Shown here in pieces: positions 49,331-58,790 of a stretch of 64,000 nt of DNA (positions within the stretch are counted from its first letter, which is position 1; every line of letters starts with the position of its first letter). The stretch comes from Salsipaludibacter sp963735045. Its GTDB lineage: Bacteria; Actinomycetota; Nitriliruptoria; Nitriliruptorales; Nitriliruptoraceae. Made by a program: the position numbers and the translations under genes. The stretch lies in the NCBI GenBank assembly GCA_963735045.1, contig CAVTIZ010000003.1, positions 1,936,244 to 2,000,243 of the forward strand. The letters run 5' to 3'. Under the pieces are notes generated by a model, which ran no database searches, was not told the origin of the DNA, and saw nothing but the letters and a program-made list of their open reading frames with translations.

Positions 49331-50190
49331 GCCTGGGACTCGGCGCCCTCGGGCGTGTAGGTCACCTCGACCACCTCACCACCGGTGCCCGGGCTGCCCA
49401 GCCGCTCGCCGTTGAACTCGACGTCGACCCCGCCGGCGTTGCCGTAGCGCACGACCACCTCGTCGTCGGCCTCCAGGGTCATGGTCTCGCCGGCCTTCTG
49501 GACCGTCTGGGACTCGGGGTGGGCGGCCCCGTCGACGGTGATGGCGAGCCAGCAGTCGTCTTCGAAGGCCAGGAAGAGTTCGACCCCGTCGATGGTCGGG
49601 GACGGGCTGGGGGGCGGGCTCGGCGTGGGACTGGGCGTGGTGGCGGGGGTCGACGACGGGGTCGTGGGCCCCGGTGACGGCGCCGCGGGGCCGGCGTCGG
49701 CCTGCTCGCTCGGCGCCTCACTGGCGGCCGACGGTGTCGGCGTCACCGACGGTGCCACCGACGGCACCCCACCGAGGTCCGGGGACGCCGCGTCGGGGGT
49801 GGAGTTGCCGAAGCGCCCGATCAGCGCGATGCCGGCCAGCAACAGGACCAGCACGCCGGTCACCACGATCCAGCGTGGCATCGGCTCGCGGGGTGACGCC
49901 GAGGAACGCATCGTGGTGTCGGCGACGTCCTGGATCGCCCCCTGGTCCTCCCGCCGGAACTGGTTGTCGTAGGCGTTGATGATCGCGACGTCGTCGAGGC
50001 CGAGGTAGCGCGCGTAGTTGCGCAGGTGGCCGCGGGCGTAGGGCGTGGCGCCGAGTGCCGCGAAGTTCTCCGACTCCATGGCCACGACGTGGGACCGGCG
50101 GATCTTGAGTGCCTCGGCGACCTGCACCAGGTCCTCGCCCCGCGCCAGGCGGGCCGCCTGCAGGGTGTCGCCGATGCCGATGCTCACCAC
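49327..50190 (-). CDS. RodZ-like helix-turn-helix membrane protein
   Basis: 287 residues from GTG 50190 (GTG 50187 is adjacent; the open frame is longer but lacks a likely start). Cytoplasmic HTH_25 domain (GDTLQAARLARGEDLVQVAE, then SHVVAMESENFAALGATPYA and GHLRNYARYLGL), one transmembrane helix (about residues 108-128, WIVVTGVLVLLLAGIALIG), a long Pro/Ser/Thr linker, and an extracytoplasmic DUF4115 domain (LFLAFEDDCWLAITVDG). This is the RodZ layout, a link between MreB and elongation machinery. No mreB is seen here, so its partner is unknown. First gene of a five-gene overlapping chain. Confidence 0.85.
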   Translation of the reverse strand: MVSIGIGDTLQAARLARGEDLVQVAEALKIRRSHVVAMESENFAALGATPYARGHLRNYARYLGLDDVAIINAYDNQFRREDQGAIQDVADTTMRSSASPREPMPRWIVVTGVLVLLLAGIALIGRFGNSTPDAASPDLGGVPSVAPSVTPTPSAASEAPSEQADAGPAAPSPGPTTPSSTPATTPSPTPSPPPSPSPTIDGVELFLAFEDDCWLAITVDGAAHPESQTVQKAGETMTLEADDEVVVRYGNAGGVDVEFNGERLGSPGTGGEVVEVTYTPEGAESQA

Positions 50191-50284
50191 GATGCCAAAC
50201 CGATGTCTCCAGCCGTGCCCGTCGGAACACGACGGGGGCCACACCGAGCCCGGGGGCCACGACGCAGCGTTGGTTCGAACGCCC

Positions 50285-50290
50285 AGACTA
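50285..50290 (-). promoter_or_regulatory. -10 element TAGTCT of the rodZ-rimO-pgsA-cinA-thpR chain
   Basis: Minus-strand TAGTCT lies 94 nt before the rodZ-like GTG and about 100 nt from the opposite-strand TAGCCT. Confidence 0.4.
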
Positions 50291-50383
50291 TGCCCGGGAC
50301 GCCCTGGACGCAGACCACCATCGCGCACCGCCCGTGGGTGCGGGCGTGGGCCCGCCGGTGTGCATCCGCAGGGGTCGGCGCGC

Positions 50384-50389
50384 TAGCCT
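50384..50389 (+). promoter_or_regulatory. -10 element TAGCCT with leaderless start
   Basis: TAGCCT ends 8 nt before ATG 50398, so the expected transcription start falls on or next to the A of the start codon. A leaderless transcript is expected. Confidence 0.55.
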
Positions 50390-50397
50390 CACCCACC

Positions 50398-50721
50398 ATG
50401 ATGACGCTCACCTCCTCGACCCGTCGCGCCCTCCAGCAGGTCCTGCTGGTGCTGGTCGCCCTGTCCGCCACGCTGACCCTGGTGCTGGCCGTCCCGGCCG
50501 CCGCCACGGAGGGCGAGGAGGCCCCGACCTCGACCGAGGCGCCCGCCGAGGGCGCGGAGGAGGAGGGGGGCAAGCTCACCATCTCCGACAACCCCCACGA
50601 CCAGTTCGGACTGGTCCTGTTCGGGCTCGGGGGGTTGGCCGCCCTGGCGATGCTGGCGAACGCGGCCAACCAGCTGCGTGGCAAGCGCCCCGCCGCCGAT
50701 GGCCGGATCCGCTGGCGGTAG
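50398..50721 (+). CDS. Small secreted or membrane protein, unknown function
   Basis: 107 residues. ATG at 50398 (or 50401) has no ribosome binding site but follows TAGCCT at the spacing of a leaderless message. The signal-like N-terminus has a hydrophobic stretch LQQVLLVLVALSATLTLVLA ending at AAA, then an acidic linker (TEGEEAPTSTEAPAEGAEEE), a second helix (QFGLVLFGLGGLAALAMLAN) and a basic tail KRPAADGRIRWR. It is probably exported with the second helix holding it in the membrane. It lies between the divergent rodZ chain and the convergent ftsK gene. Confidence 0.72.
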   Translation: MMTLTSSTRRALQQVLLVLVALSATLTLVLAVPAAATEGEEAPTSTEAPAEGAEEEGGKLTISDNPHDQFGLVLFGLGGLAALAMLANAANQLRGKRPAADGRIRWR

Positions 50722-50760
50722 CGGCCCGGACCCGCGGCGCTCGGACGCGCCGGGCCGTCG

Positions 50761-53349
50761 CTAGCCGAGGTCGTCGGGGAAGGCGCGGTCGGCCAGCGCC
50801 TGGTCGTAGGTGTCGGGGTCCCACAGCACCTCGCGCGCCTTGGAGCCCTCGTTGGGCCCGACCACGCCCAGCTCCTCGAGTTCGTCCATCAGGCGACCCG
50901 CGCGGGCGAACCCGATCCGCAGCTTGCGCTGGAGCATGGAGGTCGAGCCGAGCCCGGAGTTGACGACCTGCTCGGCGGCGCGGACCAGCAGGGCCTCGTC
51001 GGAGTCGTCGTCGGCGCCGTAGGCCACGTCGGCCTTGGCGGCGTCCGAACCGGTCTTGACCACCTCCTCGACGTACTCCACCGACCGCTGGGTCTGGCAG
51101 TACTTGACGATCGGTTCGATCTCGCGCTCGGTCAGGAAGCACCCCTGCAACCGCGACGGCTTGCCCTGGGCGGCCGGGGCGAACAGCATGTCGCCCTTGC
51201 CGACCAACTTCTCGGCGCCCTGGGCGTCCAGGATCGTGCGCGAGTCCGTGCCGGAGGCCACGGCCAGCGCCAGCCGGGACGGGATGTTGGCCTTGATCAG
51301 GCCGGTGATGACGTCGACCGAGGGCCGCTGGGTCGCGATCACCATGTGGATGCCGACCGCACGGGCCATCTGGGCGATCCGGCAGATCGCGTCCTCGACG
51401 TCGCGGGCCGCCACCATCATCAGGTCCGACAACTCGTCGATGACCAGCAGGATGTAGGGCATGTGCTCGTGGGTGAGCGACACCTCGCCGGTGGTCGGGT
51501 CGATCACGTCGTCGACCTCGCCGGCGTCCACGGCGTCGTTGTAGCCGTCGATGTTGCGATGGCCGGTGCGCGCCAGCGTCTCGTAGCGCATCTCCATCTC
51601 CTTGACGCACCACTGGACCGCGTCGGTGGCCCGCTTGGGATCGGTCACCACCGGCGACAGCAGGTGCGGGGCCCCGTTGTAGACCCCGAGTTCGACCCGC
51701 TTGGGGTCGACCAGGATCATCCGGACCTGGTCGGGGCGAGCCCGCATCAGCACGGAGCTGACCATGGCGTTGAGGAGCACCGACTTGCCGGACCCCGTCG
51801 CGCCGGCGACCAGCAGGTGGGGCATCGTGGCGAGGTTGGCCATGGCGGGATTGCCGGCGATGTCCTGGCCGAGGGCGACGAACAGCGGATGGTCCTCGGC
51901 CGCGGCGGTGTCGGAGCGCAGGATGTCACCCAGCGTGATCAGGTCGCGCTCCCGGTTGGGGACCTCGACGCCGATCGCGGACTTGCCGGGAATCGGCGCC
52001 ACGATGCGCACGTCCGGGGCCGCCAGGGCATAGGCGATGTCGTCGCCCATGTTGGCGACCTTGTTGACCTTGACACCCGGGCCGAGCTCGATCTCGAACC
52101 GGGTGACGGTCGGCCCGCGTGACCAGCGCGCGACGGTGGCGTCGATCCCGAACTGGTCGAAGGTGGCCTGCAACGCCTGGGTCTGGGCCTGGATGGTGCG
52201 TTCGGACTCCGCACCCATCGAACGCCCGCCGCCGAGCATGTCCAACGGGGGCAGCTGGTAGTCGTCCCAGTCGTCGACCGGCTTGACCTTGCGGGCCTTG
52301 CGACGACCGTCGGGCAGGACCGGGTCCGGCGGCGAGGGCACCTTGCCGGCCTCGCGGTCGGCGTCGGTGAGCCCACCGGGCAGTCCGACCCCACTGTCGG
52401 TCGCGTCCTCGCCGGCGTCGCCGTCGGCCGGCGCGGGGCCCCCCACGGCGGCCTCGGCCTGGGCCAGCGTGGCGCGCATCGCCTCGGCCGCGGCGCTGTC
52501 GGCCGGCTCCGGTGGCGGCGGGACCTCGTCGTCGGCCGTCGACGTGGCGTCGTCGGCCGGTCCCGGCGTCGTCGCCGTCGTCGTCCCGGTGGTCGCGGGC
52601 GACGAGGCCGAGCCGGACGGCGGGTCCGACGGAGGCGGGTCCTCGACGATCATGGACGGCAGGCGCGACAGCCAGTCGGCGGCGGTGGTGAACAGCTCAC
52701 CCAGGCTGGTCCCGGTGGCCACCACCACGCCCAGCACGACCAGTGGGAGCAGCACGGCCTGTGCGCCGATGGCGGACAGGCCCGCCTCCAGGGGGGTCGC
52801 GACGCCCCAGCCGACCAGGCCACCGCCACCCCACAGCGCCTTGACCCCGTCGGCCGGGTGGGGCTGGCCGGCGAACAGGTTCCAGGAGCCGAGCAGTCCG
52901 GCCGTGGCGACCGTCAGCCCCAGCAGCCACCGGGCCCAGCGTTCCATCGGGTGGTCCATGACGACCAGCACGCCCAGGACCACCAGGCCCACGGGCACGA
53001 GCATGGCCAGTCCCCCGACCAGTCCGCGCCAGATCGCCTCGAAGAAGTCCCCGACCGGGCCGGCGGCGTCGGCGTAGAGGGCCAGTCCGGACACGATCCC
53101 CACGATCAGCAGTGCGAACCCGTAGAGGTCGGTGGTCCGGTCGCCCACGTGCTCGCCCATGATCGCCCACAGGCCACGGCCCGATCCCCCGCCCGAGCCA
53201 CCAGACCTCGTCCGCGACGACGCCTTCCCGGTCTTCGTCTTCTTCCCGGCCTTCTTCTTCCTGGTCTTCTTCCGGGTCGGGGTCTTCCCTCGGGCCGGGG
53301 TGGGCCGCTTCCGGGTCGTCCGCGACGAGTTCGTGGTCTTGGTGGCCAC
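50761..53349 (-). CDS. ftsK: DNA translocase FtsK
   Basis: 862 residues. GTG at 53349 is favoured by GAGGAG upstream; the open frame is longer. The N-terminus is a Lys/Arg/Thr-rich tail (KRPTPARGKTPTRKKTRKKK) of about 50 residues, then four membrane helices (about 70-225), a Pro/Ala/Asp-rich linker, the translocase motor with Walker A AGATGSGKSVLLNAMV, Walker B ILLVIDELSDLM, and the RecA-like end TILDAQGAEKLVGKGDMLF. The C-terminal gamma winged helix (LLVRAAEQVVNSG to GFARAGRLMDELEELG) contacts chromosome-dimer sequences. It coordinates chromosome segregation with division; its place upstream of recA follows the Actinomycetota order. Confidence 0.95.
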   Translation of the reverse strand: MATKTTNSSRTTRKRPTPARGKTPTRKKTRKKKAGKKTKTGKASSRTRSGGSGGGSGRGLWAIMGEHVGDRTTDLYGFALLIVGIVSGLALYADAAGPVGDFFEAIWRGLVGGLAMLVPVGLVVLGVLVVMDHPMERWARWLLGLTVATAGLLGSWNLFAGQPHPADGVKALWGGGGLVGWGVATPLEAGLSAIGAQAVLLPLVVLGVVVATGTSLGELFTTAADWLSRLPSMIVEDPPPSDPPSGSASSPATTGTTTATTPGPADDATSTADDEVPPPPEPADSAAAEAMRATLAQAEAAVGGPAPADGDAGEDATDSGVGLPGGLTDADREAGKVPSPPDPVLPDGRRKARKVKPVDDWDDYQLPPLDMLGGGRSMGAESERTIQAQTQALQATFDQFGIDATVARWSRGPTVTRFEIELGPGVKVNKVANMGDDIAYALAAPDVRIVAPIPGKSAIGVEVPNRERDLITLGDILRSDTAAAEDHPLFVALGQDIAGNPAMANLATMPHLLVAGATGSGKSVLLNAMVSSVLMRARPDQVRMILVDPKRVELGVYNGAPHLLSPVVTDPKRATDAVQWCVKEMEMRYETLARTGHRNIDGYNDAVDAGEVDDVIDPTTGEVSLTHEHMPYILLVIDELSDLMMVAARDVEDAICRIAQMARAVGIHMVIATQRPSVDVITGLIKANIPSRLALAVASGTDSRTILDAQGAEKLVGKGDMLFAPAAQGKPSRLQGCFLTEREIEPIVKYCQTQRSVEYVEEVVKTGSDAAKADVAYGADDDSDEALLVRAAEQVVNSGLGSTSMLQRKLRIGFARAGRLMDELEELGVVGPNEGSKAREVLWDPDTYDQALADRAFPDDLG

Positions 53350-53670
53350 GGTCGGCAGCTCCTCGTCGTGGATGGGGTGACGGATGGGGTGACGTGTCGG
53401 GAATACGTGATGGGACCGAGCGCCGACGCTTCCGGCGATCGGTCGCGCCATTCACACTACAACAACAACTCTGGCAACTCTCGCAACTTCAGCGACAAGG
53501 TCCAAGCCTCAGGTTGAGGGTAACCCTACCCGACGATCGCCCCGGCACGTCGGCAGGACGCACGACCCGGACGACGTCACCCCCCTCCACCCCCGTCGTT
53601 CGGCCGAGGAGCACGCCAAGGCGCTTCATAATGTGGAATCACAACGTCTTGCCCCCATCGACAGTCTTCT
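53350..53670. other. Divergent ftsK / cell-wall-binding protein spacer
   Basis: About 320 nt without a gene. It includes an AC-rich stretch (53456-53500) of repeated CAACAACAACTC type on the plus strand, GT-rich on the ftsK strand, and a TAGTGT/TAGGGT-type hexamer pair facing ftsK that could be its -10 sites. A plus-strand CATAAT at 53627-53632 is the better-defined promoter element. Confidence 0.45.
53627..53632 (+). promoter_or_regulatory. -10 element CATAAT of the cell-wall-binding protein
   Basis: CATAAT, 39 nt before the GTG at 53671; one of the few non-TAGNNT elements here. No -35 consensus was found. Confidence 0.4.
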
Positions 53671-56600
53671 GTGCATCATTCTCGTTCCCGTCTCCCCGTC
53701 CTCGTCGCCGTGCTCGCCATGGCCGTGTTCGTCCTTCCCGGGCTGCCGGGTGTGGTCACGCCGGCTGCGGCCGAGCCCCCCACCACCGAGGCGCCCGACC
53801 TGACCGCCGTCGGCAACTTCCGTGCCGGCCCGGACAACGACGAGGGGGGTGCGCAGACCTACGTCGACTTCACCTTCGACCAGGTCGCCTACCTCAACGG
53901 TGGTGACCGGTCCAACTTCCACCTCGTCCCGCTGGACGCCAGTGATGCCGTCGACGGCCGCGGAATCGTGGTCGACCCGGCCGAGGATCCGGACGGCGAC
54001 GACACCGTGACGGTGCTGTTCACCGGTGACGTGTCCACCACCATGGCGCCGGACAACTTCGCCCGCGGCTACCTGGACACCGGGGTCGTGGGGTCCGAGG
54101 ACGGCAACATCAGTGCCGACGCCCCGGCCAACGTCAACCAGTCCGAACCGATCAGCAACGGTGGCGTGACGGCCAATCCCGACATCGTGTCGATCACCAA
54201 GGACGGTGACCAGGTGCTGTGGGAGTTCGACCAGCCGTTGACCGACGACGACGTGGTCCAGAACAACTCCGGTCTGGCCCTGTACTTCCCGACCGCGGAA
54301 CAGGTCGCGACCATCCCCAGTGCGGGAGCCTCCGTCGTGACCCGGGAGAACCCGACCACATTGCGCGCGACCTACAACACGCTGCCGTCCGACTTCACCC
54401 TCGACGACGCCGCGGGCGGCTACATCGACGTCGGGACGGTCCAGGCCGTTCCGGCCGACGCTGGTGGCAACGACGGCGTCAACGCCTTCCAGGACGACGC
54501 ACCGTTGGACGACACCGGCAAGGTCGTGTGCGCCGAAGCACCCGAGGCCGGCGAGACCGGTGACGGGTCCGGACCGACCGACGCCCCCGACCTGGTGTCG
54601 GTGGGCAACTTCCGTCCGGGTCCGACCACCACCCAGGGTGGCGCCACGACCTGTGTCGACTTCGTGTTCGACCAGGCCGCCACCATCGTCAACGGGACCC
54701 CGTCGTCCTTCGCACTCGTGCCGTTGGACGCCGGTGACGCCCTGCCCGGCACCACCAACGTGACCGCGCCCAACGACCAGGAGAACGACCGGGTCATCAC
54801 GATCCCGTTCGACGGCGACCTCGACCCGGCCGACTTCGCCCGTGGCTTCCTCGACTCCGAGGTGGTCAGCTCCGATGCCGGCGGTGCCTCCAACGCCGAC
54901 CCCGCCAACATCAACCAGGCCGAGCCCGTCAGTCCCGACACCACCACGGCCAACCCCGACGTGGTCTCGATCACCCGTGACGGCGACCAGGTCCTGTTCG
55001 AGTTCGACCAGCCGCTGACCGAGGACGACGTGTCCCAGAACTCCTCGGGCCTGCGGCTGTACTTCCCCGAACCGACCGGTGCCAACGCCGTGATCCCGTT
55101 CGCCGGGTCCTCGCTGGTCGACGTCGAGTCCCCGACCACGCTGCGAGCGACCTACAACTCCCTGCCCGGCGAGTTCACGCTCGACGATGCGGTGGGCGGC
55201 TACGTCGTCCAGGGCACCGTCCAGGCCGTGGCCGGTGAGGGCGGTGGCAACGATGGCAACAACGCCTTCGACGAACTGTTCCCGCTGGACGACACCGGCG
55301 CCGAGGTCTGCCCCGCGGCCCCCGAGACCGGTGAGACCGGCGACGGATCCGGCCCCACGACCGCCCCGGACCTGTTGGCCGTGGGCAACCTGCGCCGCGG
55401 TCCGGTGACCACCCAGGGCAGCGCGACCACGTGCGTCGACTTCGTGTTCGACCAGGTCGCCTGGCTCAACGGCGGCGACCTGTCCAACTTCTCGTTGGTG
55501 CCCTCCGACGGTGGCGACGCCATCTCGGGCACGACCAACGTGGACACGCCCGCCGACGAGGCCGGTGACCGCGTGGTCACCGTGGCCTTCCCCGGCGACA
55601 TCGACCCGGCCGACGTGGCACGTGGCTTCGTCGACACCTCCGTGGTCACCTCCCGCGAGGCCGGCGCCAACGCCGACAACCCGTTCAACGTCAACCAGTC
55701 CGAGGACATCGATCCCGACACCGCGACCGACAACCCGGACGTGACCGCCGTCAAGCAGAGCGCCAACACCTACCTGTTCGAGTTCGACCAGGCGCTGACC
55801 GACGACGACGTCATCCAGAACACCTCCGGACTGCGGCTGTACTTCCCCGACGCCGCCGGCGGCTCCACCATCGCCTTCGCCGGATCCTCCCGGGTCGAGC
55901 GCGTCGACGCCCGCACGCTGCGCGCCACCTACGTCGACCTGCCCGGTGACTACACCCTGTCCGACGCCGTGGGCGCCTTCGTCGTCCAGGGCACCGTCCA
56001 GGCCGCACCGGGCGAGGGCGGCGCCAACGCCGGCGCCAACGGCTTCCACGAGATCCTGCCCTGCGACACCGACGACTGCGTGGCCGCCAACCAGGTCACG
56101 CGAGTCGCGGGATCCCACGCGATCGCCACCGCGATCGAGTTGTCGGCGACGGCCTTCCCCGACGGTGCCGACGCCGCGGTCCTGGCCCGGGTCGACCGCT
56201 TCCCGGACGCCCTGGCCGCGACCCCGCTGGCGATCGCCGCCGACGGGCCCGTCCTGCTCAACCCCAGTGACGAACTCAACCCGGACGTGGCCGACGAGCT
56301 CGAACGCCTGGGTGTCGACACGGTGTACCTGGCCGGCGGCACCAAGGCCCTGTCCACGCAGGTCGCCGACGACCTGGCCGACCTCGGCGTGGACGTCCAG
56401 CGCCTGTCCGGCCCGGGACGGATGGAGACCGCAGCCGCGATCGCCCAGGAGACGGCGCAGCTCAACGGCGGTGCCGACGACGTGGTCCTGGCCCGCTCGG
56501 ACTCCTTCGCCGACGCCCTGTCCGCGGCCAACCTGGCCGAGGCCGTGGACGCCCCGCTGGTGCTCACCCCGACCGACACGCTGGCCAACGTGACGGCCGA

Positions 56601-57033
56601 CACGATCTCCTCGCTCGCCCCCGACACCGTGTGGATCATCGGTGGCACCGGCGCCATCTCGCCGGACACCGAGGACGCCGTGGCCGACCTGGGTCCGGAC
56701 GTCCGCCGGATCGGTGGCCAGAACCGGTACGAGACGGCCCGACTCGTCGCCGACGTCGCCGAGGACAACGGCCTGAGCGTGGAGCCCACGGTCCTGGCCT
56801 CCGGGGCCGACTTCCGCGACGCCGTCGCGGCCGGGCCGGCTGCCGCCGCACTCGGCGGCCGCCTGTTGTTGGCCAACCCGTCGGGCGCCAACGACGCGCT
56901 GCTCGCGGAGTTGGAGGACGACGCCGCCACCATCGACCTGGTCTACATCGCCGGTGGCACCGCGGCGCTTCCCGACACGTTGGACCCGGCCGTGCTCGAG
57001 GCGATCACGACCGCCGAGGAGGCTGCCGGCTGA
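53671..57033 (+). CDS. Secreted protein with cell-wall-binding repeats and three internal repeats
   Basis: 1120 residues from GTG 53671. Sec signal peptide (LPVLVAVLAMAVFVLPGLPG, cleaved near TPAAAEP). Three tandem copies of a roughly 250-residue module follow (starting about residues 41, 303 and 564), each opening with APDL-AVGN-R-GP, then VDF-FDQVA, an FARG-LD block, TLRATY--LP and a linker ending in GDGSGPT. The C-terminus (about 810-1115) carries three cell-wall-binding repeat 2 (CWB2) modules, as VYLAGGTKALS, VWIIGGTGAIS and VYIAGGTAALP, the type that anchors proteins to secondary wall polymers. No enzyme motif is seen; a surface-layer or adhesion role is likely. It ends in a strong terminator. 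Confidence 0.9.
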   Translation: MHHSRSRLPVLVAVLAMAVFVLPGLPGVVTPAAAEPPTTEAPDLTAVGNFRAGPDNDEGGAQTYVDFTFDQVAYLNGGDRSNFHLVPLDASDAVDGRGIVVDPAEDPDGDDTVTVLFTGDVSTTMAPDNFARGYLDTGVVGSEDGNISADAPANVNQSEPISNGGVTANPDIVSITKDGDQVLWEFDQPLTDDDVVQNNSGLALYFPTAEQVATIPSAGASVVTRENPTTLRATYNTLPSDFTLDDAAGGYIDVGTVQAVPADAGGNDGVNAFQDDAPLDDTGKVVCAEAPEAGETGDGSGPTDAPDLVSVGNFRPGPTTTQGGATTCVDFVFDQAATIVNGTPSSFALVPLDAGDALPGTTNVTAPNDQENDRVITIPFDGDLDPADFARGFLDSEVVSSDAGGASNADPANINQAEPVSPDTTTANPDVVSITRDGDQVLFEFDQPLTEDDVSQNSSGLRLYFPEPTGANAVIPFAGSSLVDVESPTTLRATYNSLPGEFTLDDAVGGYVVQGTVQAVAGEGGGNDGNNAFDELFPLDDTGAEVCPAAPETGETGDGSGPTTAPDLLAVGNLRRGPVTTQGSATTCVDFVFDQVAWLNGGDLSNFSLVPSDGGDAISGTTNVDTPADEAGDRVVTVAFPGDIDPADVARGFVDTSVVTSREAGANADNPFNVNQSEDIDPDTATDNPDVTAVKQSANTYLFEFDQALTDDDVIQNTSGLRLYFPDAAGGSTIAFAGSSRVERVDARTLRATYVDLPGDYTLSDAVGAFVVQGTVQAAPGEGGANAGANGFHEILPCDTDDCVAANQVTRVAGSHAIATAIELSATAFPDGADAAVLARVDRFPDALAATPLAIAADGPVLLNPSDELNPDVADELERLGVDTVYLAGGTKALSTQVADDLADLGVDVQRLSGPGRMETAAAIAQETAQLNGGADDVVLARSDSFADALSAANLAEAVDAPLVLTPTDTLANVTADTISSLAPDTVWIIGGTGAISPDTEDAVADLGPDVRRIGGQNRYETARLVADVAEDNGLSVEPTVLASGADFRDAVAAGPAAAALGGRLLLANPSGANDALLAELEDDAATIDLVYIAGGTAALPDTLDPAVLEAITTAEEAAG

Positions 57034-57057
57034 CCCGCCCCCCACCCCCGCACCATC

Positions 57058-57088
57058 GGACCCCGCGACGCCTGGCGTCGCGGGGTCC
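57058..57088. terminator. Terminator hairpin after the cell-wall-binding protein
   Basis: GGACCCCGCGACGCC and GGCGTCGCGGGGTCC are perfect complements separated by one base (13-14 bp usable stem). It lies between the convergent surface-protein gene and rnj. Confidence 0.75.
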
Positions 57089-57110
57089 GTCCGTGTGGCG
57101 CTCGGTGGCG

Positions 57111-58790
57111 TCAGGCCTCCAGGACCACCGGCATGATGAAGGGCCGGCGACCCACCTCGTGGCGCCAGTAGCGCCCGAGGGCCTGGATCACCTGGCGCCG
57201 GATCGCGTCGAGGTCGTTCCAGCGCGAGTCGGACAACTGCCCGAGCTCGGTGCGGATCGCGGCCACGGCCTCGTCGATGACGTGGCCGGCCTCGCCCTCG
57301 TAGACCACCCCGTGCTGCTGGACCAGGATGTCGCCGACCAGTTCGCCGGCCTCGGTGTCCACGGTCACGACCGCGACCACCACGCCGTCCTCGGCCAGCC
57401 GGCGGCGGTGGCGCAGCACGGCGGGGCCGACGTCGGGGAGCAGTCCGTCGATGTAGACCTTGCCGGCCGGGACCCGGTTTCCCCGTGTCACCACGCCCTC
57501 GCGAAGCACCACGGTGTCGCCGTCGCTGCAGACGAACACCTGGTCCTCCGGGCAGCCGGAGGCGATGGCGACGTCGCGGTGGGCGGCCATGTGGCGGAAC
57601 TCGCCGTGGACCGGCACGACGTACTCGGGCTCGACGATGTTGTGGAACAGGATCAGGTCGTCACGCATGGCGTGACCCGACACGTGGACGTCGGCCAGGC
57701 CCTTGTGCACCACCCGGGCGCCCAGGCGGGCGAGTCCGTTGATGGAGCGGAACACCGCGTGTTCGTTGCCGGGGATCAGGCTCGAGGCGAGGATCACCAG
57801 GTCGCCCTCCCCCACCGCGACCCGCCGGTGGTCGCCGGCGGCCATCAGCGACAGCGCCGAGTAGGGCTCGCCCTGGCTGCCGGTGGAGATGACGATCACC
57901 TCGTCGCGGGGGTAACGCGACACGTCCGACAGCTCGATCTCGTTGGTCGAGTCGACCTGCAGGTAGCCCAGCTCCTGCGCGATGGCCATGTTCTTGACCA
58001 TCGACCGACCCACGAACACGTGCTTGCGGCCGACCTCGCGGGCGGCGTCGAGCACCTGCTGGATGCGGTGGACGTGGCTGGCGAACGACGCCACCACGAC
58101 CAGCCCGTCGGCACCCCGGATCTCGTCGAGGATGGTCGCGCCGACCGTGCGCTCGGTCGGCACGTGGCCGGGCAGGTGGGCGTTGGTCGAGTCGGCCAGC
58201 AGCAGGTCGACGCCGACGTCGCCGATCCGGGCGAAGTGGGCCAGGTCGGTCGGCAGGTCGTCGATCGGGGTCTGGTCGAGCTTGAAGTCCCCGGTGTGGA
58301 CGATCGTGCCGTGCTCGGTGGTGATCGCGTAGGCACAGCCGTCGGGGATCGAGTGGCTGACCTGCACCACCTCGACGGTGTAGGGGCCGTGATCGATGAT
58401 GTCGGTGGGGGCGATCTCGACCAGGTCGACGTCGGTGATGTCCTCCCACTCCTCCAGGATCGCCTCGACGAAGGCCAGCGTCAGCCGGGTGCCGTAGACG
58501 GTCACGTCGGGGAAGTCACGCAGGAAGTAGGGCAGCGCGCCGATGTGGTCGAGGTGACCGTGGGTCAGGAAGACCGCGGACACGTCCTCGGTCTCCAGCA
58601 CCCCCCAGTCCGGGGTGATCAGGTCCACGCCGAGGTGTTCCGGGTTGGGGAAGAACACCCCCACGTCGACCACGATCGTGTCGCCGTCACAGGTCAGGGC
58701 GGCCATGTTGCGGCCGACCTCGCCGAGGCCACCGAGGAAGGTCACGGTGACGCCGCCGCGGTCGAGTCCCGCGGAGTCGTTGTTGCTCAT
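57111..58790 (-). CDS. rnj: Ribonuclease J
   Basis: 559 residues. ATG at 58790 overlaps the dapA stop by one base. A metallo-beta-lactamase/beta-CASP ribonuclease with 5'-3' exo- and endonuclease activity in RNA decay and rRNA maturation. GGLGEVGRNM, the metal motif HGHLDH, HTGDFKLDQTP, LLLADSTNAHLPG, ISTGSQGEP and HVSGHA are all present. The dapA-rnj pair is the standard actinobacterial arrangement. Confidence 0.95.
   Translation of the reverse strand: MSNNDSAGLDRGGVTVTFLGGLGEVGRNMAALTCDGDTIVVDVGVFFPNPEHLGVDLITPDWGVLETEDVSAVFLTHGHLDHIGALPYFLRDFPDVTVYGTRLTLAFVEAILEEWEDITDVDLVEIAPTDIIDHGPYTVEVVQVSHSIPDGCAYAITTEHGTIVHTGDFKLDQTPIDDLPTDLAHFARIGDVGVDLLLADSTNAHLPGHVPTERTVGATILDEIRGADGLVVVASFASHVHRIQQVLDAAREVGRKHVFVGRSMVKNMAIAQELGYLQVDSTNEIELSDVSRYPRDEVIVISTGSQGEPYSALSLMAAGDHRRVAVGEGDLVILASSLIPGNEHAVFRSINGLARLGARVVHKGLADVHVSGHAMRDDLILFHNIVEPEYVVPVHGEFRHMAAHRDVAIASGCPEDQVFVCSDGDTVVLREGVVTRGNRVPAGKVYIDGLLPDVGPAVLRHRRRLAEDGVVVAVVTVDTEAGELVGDILVQQHGVVYEGEAGHVIDEAVAAIRTELGQLSDSRWNDLDAIRRQVIQALGRYWRHEVGRRPFIMPVVLEA

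Noticed and set aside
53626..57045. 1139-codon antisense open frame opposite the cell-wall-binding protein
   Set aside because: It mirrors the repeats of the true gene, has no start signal and no domain; the plus strand has a signal peptide and CWB2 repeats.
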